Notes under the pieces: generated by a model
The model's input: only the letters and a program-made list of their open reading frames with translations
What the model was told of the DNA's origin: nothing
Databases searched by the model: none
Shown here: positions 1 to 11,200 of the stretch, in pieces
How positions within the stretch are numbered: the first letter of the stretch is position 1
Layout of the letters: each line of letters opens with the position of its first letter
Made by a program: the position numbers and the translations under genes
NCBI RefSeq assembly: GCF_052857255.1
Contig: NC_135497.1
Location: forward strand, 184,579,906 to 184,643,905
Direction: 5' to 3'
Origin: Amblyomma americanum
Lineage: Eukaryota > Arthropoda > Arachnida > Ixodida > Ixodidae
DNA length: 64,000 bases

Positions 1-2197
1 AAAAAGGCCATTTTCAAAGTGTGTTCCACATAAATTTGTCACACTGAGTAAAAAATTTTCAAGAGAACTATGTAATGTATCAAAATATAGCTTAATAAAT
101 GTACTTTTCTACATTATCAGTTTGAACTAAATTTTTTTTTAAAGAAGCAGAAAAAAACTGCAGAACGACAAAGTACTATATCCGCCATATCGTTGATGAT
201 GATCTACCCAAATGAAAATTACAAAAGGTAATACAGTGGTATCTCCTTATGTCAAATAGATAAAAACCTAAAAGGGTTCAATGTAGCCAATTTGTATATA
301 AAATTTCTTCAGAAACTTGCACTGGAGAGGCAAAATTTAATCAGCGAAACAACAGCAACTGGAAGAGACCTTTTCAGTAGTTTTGTCACCGTTTCGAAGC
401 CGCTCGCGGCAATTGCAAAGGCCGCAAAAAAAAACAAGCGGCCAATGTCAGCTAGTTTGGCTTTCCCGCAAAGCACTGCAGCACTCGATGGTGGCAGGTC
501 AAACATTAGCTTGGGTGGCTTCCTTGCATTATAGCAGTGTTGTGTAAAAAGAGCAGACACCAGGACGAAAGCTTTCACCGTTGTCACCACATCCACCACC
601 ACTGCTGTCACAGACACACTGTAAAAGATATTTACCAAGAATTTCTCAGTCAGTGGATGCAGTCTTTCTTGTATTCGATGCTGAAAACCATGATCAGTAA
701 GCACAATAGTGATTGCGCGCCGGATAAAGTGATCAAGTAAAAACTGACACTGGGTGTCTAGCGACACGGAAACCCTTGAATTGACAGGAAAATTTTGGGC
801 ACCTGGAAAAATCGGGGAAATGCCAGGAATACCATTAAAAATTTGGCCAAGTCGGGGTGAAACAGCAACTGAAATTAATACAATGGCTTGCACTGATTGT
901 GACAGTACAGCGAGCGCCCAGTACATGGTCCACGCAAATTGGTTTTACTTTGCACGTGTGTGAGGTGTGAAATCATGTCCACATTAATTTTAGCTGTCTT
1001 TTTCTCGTTGATGATGTCAGCACTGTATATGCAGTTTGTTCTGTGTAGGTTGTCTCACTGGTCACTAAGTTTCGAGTTAGGCAGATTAGGAAATTTATTC
1101 TAAATTCAAAAGCATCTGCCATGAAACAAGTCAGACCCAGTAGAGCATTGAATTTACACAGTTTTGGTTTTCTCATGTTAAGCGTTATGCTGCTCTAACA
1201 TGGCATCAAAATTGCATGCTCCAAGAACATCGTTTTAGAATGTTTGCTGTCCATGTCTTGCCAGTCTTGTAGGCCGTGCAGAAATGAAACAAATGCAGGC
1301 TATATGCTCTGTGGTTTGAGCTATGTTGAGAAGGTCACAAAAAGCTGCCACTTTTTGTAAAAAGTCATCTTTTGCTTGTCCCGCAATAGTGCTGCTGTTC
1401 AAAGGGGTATCTGAGTACACAGAGTGCTGTGTTGAAAGCCTAAAAGAAGAATCCCTGGCAGCATGGCATGTATTTGACATCGTAGTATTTGGCGCATGAC
1501 ACTCCGTACATCAAATGCTACGATGTCATTTAGATTTCCTGAAAGTTAGAATGAACCTTTCTGTCGCTTTTGTGAAAGCATGCTTAACGCCATTGGACAT
1601 GACAACCAATCTAGTCTTTTGAAAAACCATTGAAGCGGCACGAAAACCTGTGGGCGCAATTTTAATGAACTCCCAAAGCTAAGGGCTTAGATCAGTCAGG
1701 TGCTGTTGGTGTGCTTAGAAGCAAAAAACTGCAGCCCAAATAGCTGCGTTGATTCAGGTTAAAACGTGGTAGCCTTAATCGAAGCACGAGTACTAAGCGG
1801 ACTACTATATCTCTTCAGAATTCCATGTTTGGAGTGCCATTCCACAGTTGGAACTGTGCCTTGCGGTGTCAGGGGGGGCATAGAAGGGATCACCTTTCTA
1901 AAGGCCTCGCTTGAGCTGTAGTCCGAGCTGCCACTGTTCATCCATTTTGTGAGCCATCTTGTATTTCACACTAATGCACATTGTCATGCCTCTCCAAATC
2001 AAGTTTTACACCAATCTGCCAGTGCTAGGACATCTGTCCATATCAGGCAATAGCAGGAAATGTCCCTTTTTTTGTATCTGAACTATGATGAGAAGAAGAA
2101 TGGTACTACTTGCAGAACATGGTGGATAGCTCACAATGTTTTATGACAGCATTCAGTGGCTCCCTTGTTATGTGAGCATTGAGACATTGTCATATTA

Positions 2198-2639
2198 TTA
2201 ATGCGACAGCGTTAAGAATTCCGTGTCATAGAAAAGCCGGTGTCGTCTTTGGCTGTGGGCGAAAAATCCACGAAAAAAGTCTCTCAAGATGCAACCTAGT
2301 TGGCGGGTAGGCCGTCTAGGTCACATGACCTGGTGTGTCGTCACAGCCTGCCTAACGCATTGTCAGCAAACTGCCCACCATGGCAGGCGGCAGTTAAATT
2401 AATTATTGATCACAAGAAGTTGAGCAACCTGGGTCTCATAAACCCCACTGGTGGTAGTATCTGCCATCGCAGGGCAGTGGTGCATCACTTAGCCACTGCA
2501 CTGCATGAGGACTCCCAGCAGTGTATGAATGTAAAGTAGAGAATGACGAATTCCACATATATAGGTATTAACCCATTACCTCTATCACGTCGTATACCCT
2601 CAAGGTGGAGCTTGAGTGTCCCCTCCAGTTTTATTCTAT
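2198..2639 (+). repeat. Family-A SINE-like repeat, copy 1
   Basis: It starts with the hairpin-like end TTAATGCGACAGCGTTAA and ends near CTCCAGTTTTATTC. It shares with the copies at 50951, 52668, 57921(-) and 59593(-) a core with GGGCAGTGGTGCATC, GAGGACTCCCAG and ATGAATG. Read on the minus strand the core carries a box-A-like GTGGTTCAGCAG motif, so a tRNA-derived origin is possible but unproven. Confidence 0.7.
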
Positions 2640-2935
2640 CAAAATTTTGGTTTGAGTTTTTCCTAGAATTTCTGGAATTTGTCATATTAGACCTTTTCCT
2701 CTGAACACAGTTATGCTTTGTATGACTTCAACCAATGCTACATGATTAAACTCCTCCATTATGTGATGCCAAATAAGTGTAAAGGATAAGATAAATGATG
2801 ATGAGGAGTAAAATACTTGTGTGCAATAAATCTTTCTTTTGCTTGCGGTTTTTCGTGAAACCACATTTCTTTTTAATAACTTACCTCTGTTGACATTTGA
2901 ACTATTTGAAAATGTTTAATATTATTTGCAACCAG

Positions 2936-3106
2936 GTGTTATTAAATAATGCTTGCTCGCTTCAAAACCAAAATTTTGATAATCAGACGTCCTTACTGAA
3001 AATGCTCAGAAGAAAAAGAAGAGAATATCTATCTTCATTTGACGAGCTGGAAGAGAAGAAGCAATGGTTGCTTCATGAGTCACAGCTTAAAGATGGATTT
3101 CCTTTA
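2936..3106 (+). other. Exon-like open stretch of unknown origin
   Basis: It is preceded by TTTGCAACCAG and followed by GTAAGA. The frame encodes QVLLNNACSLQNQNFDNQTS, LLKMLRRKRREYLSSFDE and LEEKKQWLLHESQLKDGFPL. The middle is highly charged and helix-prone. It does not match MBTPS1 and I do not recognise it; it could be transposon-derived or chance. Confidence 0.25.
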
Positions 3107-3509
3107 GTAAGAAAAAAAAAAGCTTTCTCCCTTAAATAGGAAAAGCAAATCTGTCTTTAGTGCAGCAGCTTTTGCAGTTTTAGAGAATATTCTTTTTTTT
3201 TTTTTTGCAGGTACTTCACGTATACTGTCCATTATCATTGGCCATTATGTTTTCCACCTCTTCGGTGGCCACGGAATTCTGACTGGATAGTCGGGGAAAA
3301 CATGGAAAAGTCATGGATTTCGAAAAATGTAGCTTGCTAGATACCGTGTGACATATTCTTGACCACCAGACAGTGTTGAACAGTTTTAGTATATAGCGTA
3401 GTGTCCATGTTTGTTTCCGTGCTCAAAGTTGTTACGAAACTGTGGCATATGCCACATTAACAGTTTTGCTGGGGTGTGGTTATCACTTTAACCAAGAAAT
3501 GCAAAACAC

Positions 3510-3933
3510 TGTGGTGCCATCTACTGACCTTTGCATTGCTCAAAGAAAGTTTAAAAAAAATTATCTTGGCCTAACTGATCGCTTGTTCGCACTCAAATTT
3601 CGCAGAGAGGTAGCATTTGGCGGGTCTGTTTTGTTTTATGCTACGTTTAGGTGGAGTACTTGCCCAATTTGGTCAGAATTAATCAAAAATTCCTATCGTT
3701 TGTGGCAACGGTGGACCAAAACAGCATGCTCTCACAGCAGTGGTACCAGTAGTGCGGTCTTGCGCCAGCTGCAAGAACGGACATTCTACCGTGGAGGCTA
3801 GTGATATAGCATTCATTCCTCCAGCAGGCACGAGATAGCTTTGCCAGTACCATTGCTGCGAAAGCTTGTTTTGGTTTGTCGCCGCCACAGACAAAGATTC
3901 AACAATTCTGGCCAAATCAGGCAAGTACCCCTT
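3510..3933. mobile_element. Foldback MITE, truncated copy
   Basis: The left part (GGAGTACTTGCCCAATTTGG, 3654 onward) is roughly inverted in the right part (TGGCCAAATCAGGCAAGTAC, ending about 3930). The same family occurs at 52052-53322, where both terminal repeats are intact. Confidence 0.6.
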
Positions 3934-5067
3934 AATGGGGTTTCAAAGGTCCGTGAAATAGTTTTTCATAAAAATCAAGGATTTTCAAGGATTTCATTGG
4001 CCTGTGCGAACCCTGAATTAACACACAAGCTGCAACCACACCCTTTAGTATTAAATGCTGTCTGCATATCACCAGCATTGCAATCACCACTTGTATGGTA
4101 CGTACACCAGGGCAGCGAGTGAATGGCGACGCACGATCCACACATCAGCGGCGCAAGAGCAGTGGTGCATGACCATAAATAAATCCACTCGCCTGCAAAC
4201 AGATGTTCGTGAATACATTTCTTGTACTTCTGCATGTGGAATTTGTTCATTCTGGATGATACAAGTGATTTTGCAACCCCTTGAGATAGGTTTCATCGAG
4301 GTTCTCCTATTTTTTCTTATTCTCGGTCCCAGGCGGCTCTGCTGCAGTTAGATGGTTTTGAACGTACTTTGGTAGCTTTGCTGCTGCAGAGATTACTGGT
4401 GAAGGAAAGGGTGGGGAGGTGCCCACTATACCCCACACAAATGTAATGTAAAAAAAAACTGACCACTTGTTTTTTATTTGCTTTGAGCGACTCATTGGTC
4501 AGTAGTAACGAAAGGAAGCATTTCATCAGCAATGCGAAGAGAGCGTTTCTTTTCATTGGAGGGTGCACTGGGGAGAGTGTAAACTATAATAAAATATTAC
4601 GAACAGTTCTGAAACAAAAAATAGTCTACACTTAACAACATGTAAGTCATAATTTGCTGAGATGTGGTCACGTGGTGGAATACAATAATAACGGCAAGGT
4701 TTCACCGCAGGGTGGCGCTTTAGCTTGTTTTATGTGATTTTCAATTTGCAGACAGAAATTATAAACCCTCCTTTCTTCGGTACTGCTGTGCTCGATTCTT
4801 GTTGCAGTATTAATCAAGATCTTTTCATTTCCACCATAGTCTCATGGCACATTTTAGCAAGTTTTCACTCCCTTGAAATTGATTTAATGTCAATAACTAT
4901 ACCTGCTGAACTTTATGCTGAAAAATCTAGTTATGTGTAGCTCCGGTCAAACTGTCTGGGTTTGCCTATTTCGTTATCTTAGAACAAGACAATTTTAGGT
5001 ATTTGTGAAATGCTGAAGGTATGACCAGCAAGTGGATGATTGAGTGCTATTTTTTGTTTCATTCCAG

Positions 5068-5211
5068 GCCAAGAAGTATTGGAGAAAAAAGCAGATCGTG
5101 TGGAAGGGGTGCCTATTCTTGGTTTGGTACAGACTGGCAGTTCCAAATCCTCTGGACGCATTGCCATCTACGGGGACTCTAACTGTATTGACACTACCCA
5201 CATCCAGAAAG
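5068..5211 (+). CDS. MBTPS1: MBTPS1 exon A (VPILGL / YGDSNC block)
   Basis: Acceptor TTCCAG at 5062-5067, donor GTTCTA from 5212. The reading frame starts with the last two bases of a codon split by the preceding intron, and the exon ends one base into an Asp codon completed at 11937. It encodes [19 protein letters not shown], then a Ser-rich linker, then [19 protein letters not shown]. The VPILGL and YGDSNC words are hallmarks of the luminal domain of MBTPS1 that follows the protease. The exon that should precede it was not found in 1-5067. Confidence 0.93.
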
Positions 5212-8200
5212 GTTCTAAATTTTGCCTTATTTTAAGCAAGTTTTTGCCGTCACCAGACACTCGTGTAAAATTTTTAATTCAAAACCATTATATGTTCTAT
5301 TAGAATTAAACCCATCCGCCACTGTATATGGCACGAAATTCAGATGACGCAGTAAGCTGGTGTATGATGTCACAACACATTTAAGCAAACATGTAGTCAT
5401 GAATTATGAAATGTAAAATCCTATGAGCTATGGAAGTCATGACTTACAATCATTGTCATGACTCATAGTCGTTCTGTGACGTATCATGACTCAGTACCTT
5501 ACAAGTAACATTATTTAAGGTGTATAGAGTTTGCACAAATTATGCATAGCCATGCCTCATAGTCATAGTCATGACTCATAATCATTGTGCAATGTAGCAT
5601 GACTCAGCACTTTAATGCTTTCGCATTCTCACACAAAAGCAGTCTTAAGTCACTGCCAAATTTTTTATGAATATCTTGAAACTACTTCAAAATTCCGATA
5701 AAAGGTATAAAGTAGAGGTGGTGGGAATATAAATTTTTGATTGCAGACTAAATACGAATGATAAAAATTGGTTGCAAATCAAATAAAATATTTTCTAATT
5801 ATTTTGAATATCAGTGCAAGTAGTTCAAACTAAAGACTAAAACTTTTCCAGAACACGCAATGAAATGAAACAGAGACATTACAAGCAAATGTTTTCTTCG
5901 CCTATTATCAGCATAATTTAATATAGCTGGAAGGTCAGGAATTAAATAAGGGAAGGGGAATCATGTAATAGTAGTAAGTAGTAATAAACTTCATTTTGTA
6001 GACTTTTCCTTGTTTGCAGTTGTTTGCAATTTTTGCAATGCCTTGTTTACAATTATTTGCATAATTGCATTCTGTGAAAAATTCTAATATCGCAGTTTTT
6101 CTTAATGCTCACTTGACAAAGGAGCTGAATGCTGTCATGAAGCATTGTAGGGTGTCCGTGATACTTCCTTACTGGAGGGTGGCATCAGCCAGTGCCTCCT
6201 CTTTTCTAACAATGCCAGCCACATAGCTCGCTTCACAATGGGAGCGTTTCACATGCCTCGGTTCAGTTAGTTGCTGCAATGTGGCGCTACTAATTGGTAC
6301 AACTGCTCGAGTCACGCTTGCATCTGAGCGCGCCCTGATAGCGTTCTGCGGCTGCTCTGTCCCGCTCCTGAATCATGTGTCTGTCAGATTTTTCCCTCCT
6401 ACCCCTTCTTGATTAGCTGTCTCTCCTTCTGCGGCGCGGCGGTTTTTCCATCACGTTCACAAAGCTCCGTCGGTGAGCAAAGGGTTGCGGAGGGCACGAG
6501 TAGAGCACAACACTGAGCGCTGAACGTGCGTTGGGCATTGGCATAGCAGAATCGTGCCTGCCAAATGCATAGTGGCGTGCCAGATTGCACAAAACAAAAG
6601 CAGATTGTCGGTGAGCAAAGCCACACCGGCAAGCAAAGAGTTGCGGAGGACACGGGTACAGCGCAATGCTACGCACGTTTCGCACACGTTTCGAAAGTGT
6701 TTCATGCATCTTGTGTTTTTTATTAATAACTAGCAATAAGGGTAAATACTGATAAAATTAATTACCAATAACAGACCTTTCAGTGCCTGTAGCAACACCA
6801 CGTAAGGAGTGCCACGGTGAGCAGCGCCAAGCATGGCGTGCTGTATGATGAGTCATTACTTGACAGGCAGCCTGATGAACATCAGGGATGTAGAGTGCCG
6901 CCTCGCTAAGAAAGAGAGAACATAAGAAAAAAAATGACTTTGCCCACTTTTTGCCATGTGGCGCTACTCGGGTGGTACTCTCTCCCACAGACTTAGAGCA
7001 GGCATGAAGGCTAGCCGACAGGGAACAGTAGGAAAGAAGGATAGGAGAGGGCCTTGGACGGTTGGATAGGCTGTATCTGGCTGGCACTGTAAAAATAGAG
7101 AAGGCGCTGCATCAGGAGGGATTATTGGAGGAGCAATAACAAGATGGCCCGTGAAACGAGCACTACAGCAGCATCCTTTAACTGTAGCATGAGTGGGACC
7201 ATTTGCCTTCTGCACTCCTTCGCAATGCCTGAAGACAAAGCACAAATTCTGTCGCAAACTTAAGGCATGAGTACGAAACCGCACCTTTGATGCCTCAGCG
7301 CGCGCACCGCGCTCTACATATTGTGGTAGCGCTGGCTGGTTTCAAGCCCAATGTTTATGTCATGCGCTTTTTTCTTGTCCCCTGTGACCTAAGATACGCA
7401 GTTTCTAGAGTCTAACGAAAATTGAGAACGATGAAAATGGTTGCTGCGAAACAGACATAGCAGTGCATGCAGGCTGCAACTTTGCCTTTTCTGCCAGGCC
7501 GCTTTCATGCGCGCTGCATCTCTAAAACAAGAGGATTTCTGCTAGTAAGGTTCACAGCCAGTAGTTGACTGCACCGTGGCACAACGCAGTGGCATGCCAC
7601 GTGGTGCTGCACTTCATTGTATGACCCGCGAGCGCATAGCAGCCACGCTGTGATGGCTCTCAGTGGCTGTCGGCGCACTGAGGCAACAATCCGGCCGTGG
7701 CAAGATTGTGCGATTCTACCCTTAAGATAGCATTTTAAGAGTTATGAAATTTATTCCTCTGTTAACGCTAATTTCGTTTTGAAACGTAGTTACCAGGTGT
7801 GGCAAAAGATGACATGCAGTGGTGCATCATTTTTAACTCTATATAAGTCACATCATTGTGTTAGATGCACTGCTGAAAAATTCTGAATGAAAAACCGCAG
7901 TTTATACACCGGAAAAAAACGGTAGTCGTCAGCACATAATCGGTTGATGTCATGGTCATAGCAATGACTTAGGTGTGGAATATAGTATCATTATAAATGA
8001 GCACCAGCTGGAAGGGGTTCATACTTGCAGTCTTCGCACTGTTAGTTTAAGCAGTAAACCTTGTTTGTGATGTATGCTTTCAAGCACTGTAAAAGTGCTT
8101 CTCTTGATTGAAATGTTCCATGACTACAGCGCAACGAATGCAACATAGAAGAAATACACAGGCAGGGACACAACACAGCGCTGACTCACAACTGAAATCT

Positions 8201-11200
8201 TTATTAGCTGCCAGCCGGAGTAAGTACCCAACTGGCGGCCAGAAATGGGAAGCAATGCACACAAGTCACAAATATAAAAAAAAAACTCGAAATAAAGCAC
8301 ACGCGTGTCAGCATTCGCGGTCGAGGTATCGTTTTTCTTTTTCTGACAGCGATAAAGAGGGTCCGCTTATACATTCTTCCGGGAGCCTTGCTATCATGTG
8401 TGCTTCTATAATTTCTCTTGTCAGCGAGTCATGGTTCCTAACTATCACAAACGCACTCGTTGTACAATGGCTTGCTGGCATCGATATCATCTTCGGCGTC
8501 ATCATCATCATCACTTTAGCAGTTTTTGCAGTGTTTGGCTACGTGGCCTACTATGGGGCCACGTGTGACATTATTATCATGCTCCTTTAATCTTTCGTTG
8601 ATACATTGGCCAGTTTGGCCGATGTAATGCTTCCCACATCATAGCGGCAAAGAGTAGATGACTCCCTCCTGGTAGGGGACAGATTGTTTTGCATGCCTTT
8701 TCAAGCAGCCGCGTTGTTCACTGTTGGCCAAATTAACTTTCTTCACCAGGCTGGACAAACGAATAGGTGCCGAAAACACAACAACTCCCACATGCTTTCC
8801 AATTCTCTTCAGGTTGTGCGAGACCTGATGCAGATATGGCACAACGGCAACTTTTTTCTTTTTGTCCTTTTTAATTTTGCTATTGACATCAGACCTCAAC
8901 TTTTTCTGCAGTTTTTCTGCGACTGAAACCAATACTTCTGAATGGTAACCGGCCTGTGTCAACCGATCTACTTGGTTGTGGAAACTTTGCTCCAACCTGT
9001 GCTCACATGATATCTTTAAAACATTGTTAAAAACTGAATGCACAATTGCTCTTTTCACAAGCTTCGAATGGGCTGATGAATATGGCAGGATGGGTTTTTG
9101 ACCACGGGGCTCAAAAGCCCAACATACATGGAATGAAGTGAATGGAAGTGAGAGATCTAAAAACGTGATAAATCATTAAGTGGTACTTCGTGTGTTAAAA
9201 TCATCAGTTTCAGGCACTCGGAGAACGCTAAAGAAACATGAAGGAACTGCTGCTCGAATTCGAGGTTGTCACATTCTAAAAACACGAAGTAGCGTTTACA
9301 AACCTAAAAATGCCACAAACGTGGGACCCTTCGAACCGCTCGTTCAATATTTGGTCGCGCAAAGCCAGGAACATGTCAATAAGGATGGGTGCAAGACATG
9401 AACCAAAACAGATTCCATCTTTTTGAATGTATACATCCCCATTCCATTCATCAAAAGTAGACTCTACATAACAAGATAGCTGTTCGAGAAAGCTGCCTGT
9501 GGAAATCCCACACTCATTCTGGAATGCAACGGCTCCATACTGGTCAATGAGGTGACTAACAGAAGACATAATTTCAGCCTGAGGAATAGTGTAGTAAAGG
9601 TCTTTCAGATCAGTAGAAAATCCCCAAAGTTTCTTATTGTAATTGCATTTTAGAAACGCTATTACTTTGGCTGAACTTTTCACCCTGAAAGGGTTATCAA
9701 ATGTTAAAACCTTCAGTTTTTTTTGCAAAAATTTCGCGACATGCTACTGCCATGTTCCAGTTTCAGAAATTATTACACAAAACGGCCACCCTGGCTCGTG
9801 GGTTTTTGCTGTGAAAAACATCTGCAGGCAAACGTTGTGGCTACTAGTATCTATCACACTTGCTAGCTTGGTCAAATTTAGCCTATTCAGAAGTCTTTTC
9901 GCCTTAGTCTTCACCTTAGCCATTGACACACTGTTGCATTTGTCAAACACGGCATTAACAGTATCTGATGCGTTCGGCACATACGCATCCTTGTCCAGAA
10001 CAACAAAGCCACTATCTTTATCAGCAGATAACGATGAGTAGCAGTTATCTTTCAGCCACTTAACCATCTTCTGCAAAGGTAGCTTCTTCCCGGAACACCT
10101 GTACCTAGTTAGTACGTCTACACCTTCAGACATGCACCGTTCCGCCTCAGTTTTTCCGGCCTGCCTAGAGACTTGCCTCACCATGGCCAAGAGCTCTGCT
10201 CTGGATTTCCTTGGCTCAACCGCAAACTTGGGCCCCGGGCTCAGGACTTGTTTGATGTTCCCAGAGAAAGAAATGTTCTCCGCAGTGTGGATTTGTTGCC
10301 CGGTTGGTGGGCTCTTCTTCGGCAGAAGCGCACGAAGTCTGAGAATAGTTTGCTGCCATAGGAACTCTGTGGTGCGATCTATGCACCGTGACACCTGATG
10401 CCATTGTTTCCATGGGTGAACTGGTCCCGAAGAGAGTTACACCCGAAGCTTGAGGTGCTCCCTGTACACACGCACCTGCCGCTGCTATTCTGCTCGGAGT
10501 AACTTGCCTATCCTTCTACCATGTCCGGCTGAGGGAAATGTTATCTTAAGGGTACTGGGTGGCATTCAGACTCTTTGCCGCTATGATGTTGGAAGCATTA
10601 CATCGGCCAAACCGGCCGATGTATCGACGAAAGATTAAAGGAGCATGATTATACTGTCACACGTGGCCCCATAGTAGGGCACGTAGCCAAACACTGCAGA
10701 AACTGCTAAAATGATGATGACGATGATGCCGAAGGTGACATCGATGCCAGCAAGCCATTGTACAACGAGTGCGTTGTGATAGGTAGGAACAGTGACTCGC
10801 TGACAAGAGAAATTAAAGAAGCACACATGATAGCAAGGCTCCCGGAAGAATGTATAAGCGAACCCTCCGTATCGCTGCCAGAAAAAGAAAAACGATACCT
10901 CGACTGCGAATGCTGACACGCGTGTGCTTTATTTCGAGTTTTTTTTTTTTTTGTGACTTGTGTGCATTGGTTTTCATTTCTGGCTGCCAGTCGGGTACTT
11001 ATTCCGGCTGGCAGCTAATACTAAAGATTTCAGTTGTGAGTCAGCGCTGTGTTGTGTCCCTGCCTCTGTCCTTCTTCTACTGTTTGTTGCACTGTAGTCA
11101 TGGAATATCGAAACCAACTCGCCCAACAATTTAGCTTGTCGAGCTGATTGAAATGTACCAATTCCTTACACAGGACGTGCTTTGGTTAGCAGCCAACCCT

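Larger units (their letters stand above)
1..5067 (+). other. MBTPS1 upstream intron, no recognised exon
   Basis: No MBTPS1 exon was found here by looking for its conserved words, so this is read as intron. It holds a family-A SINE-like repeat (2198-2639), a MITE copy (3510-3933) and an exon-like open stretch (2936-3106). A 205-codon minus-strand frame (309-926) has no recognisable domain. Confidence 0.6.
8105..11156 (-). mobile_element. Penelope-like retroelement with inverted terminal arm and 12-bp target duplication
   Basis: The main body reads on the minus strand: RT then GIY-YIG endonuclease, with its 3' end at about 8117. At the other side a second copy of the last 0.5 kb sits in opposite orientation (10555-11106), so the left (8117-8660) and right arms are inverted repeats. 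The element is flanked by TGATTGAAATGT at 8105-8116 and 11145-11156. The right arm is followed by a unique 38-bp extension before the duplication. Partial inverted copies and short extensions are known features of Penelope insertions. Confidence 0.92.

Noticed and set aside
309..926. Longest minus-strand frame in the first 3 kb (205 codons)
   Set aside because: No recognisable domain, no splice context and mixed composition. The plus strand here contains low-complexity CACCAC/TGTCAC text. Probably chance.
6399..6736. Overlapping minus-strand Cys-rich frames
   Set aside because: Several frames overlap in the same GC-richer patch, with a duplicated segment; looks like repeat DNA rather than a gene.
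8108..8590. Plus-strand frame of 160 codons
   Set aside because: It lies antisense to the Penelope endonuclease arm and has no similarity of its own.
11107..11156. Hammerhead ribozyme at the end of the Penelope right arm (CGAAACC and GAGCTGATTGA words)
   Set aside because: The CUGAUGA core is not intact and the stems do not pair in the required order by eye. A covariance-model search would decide.
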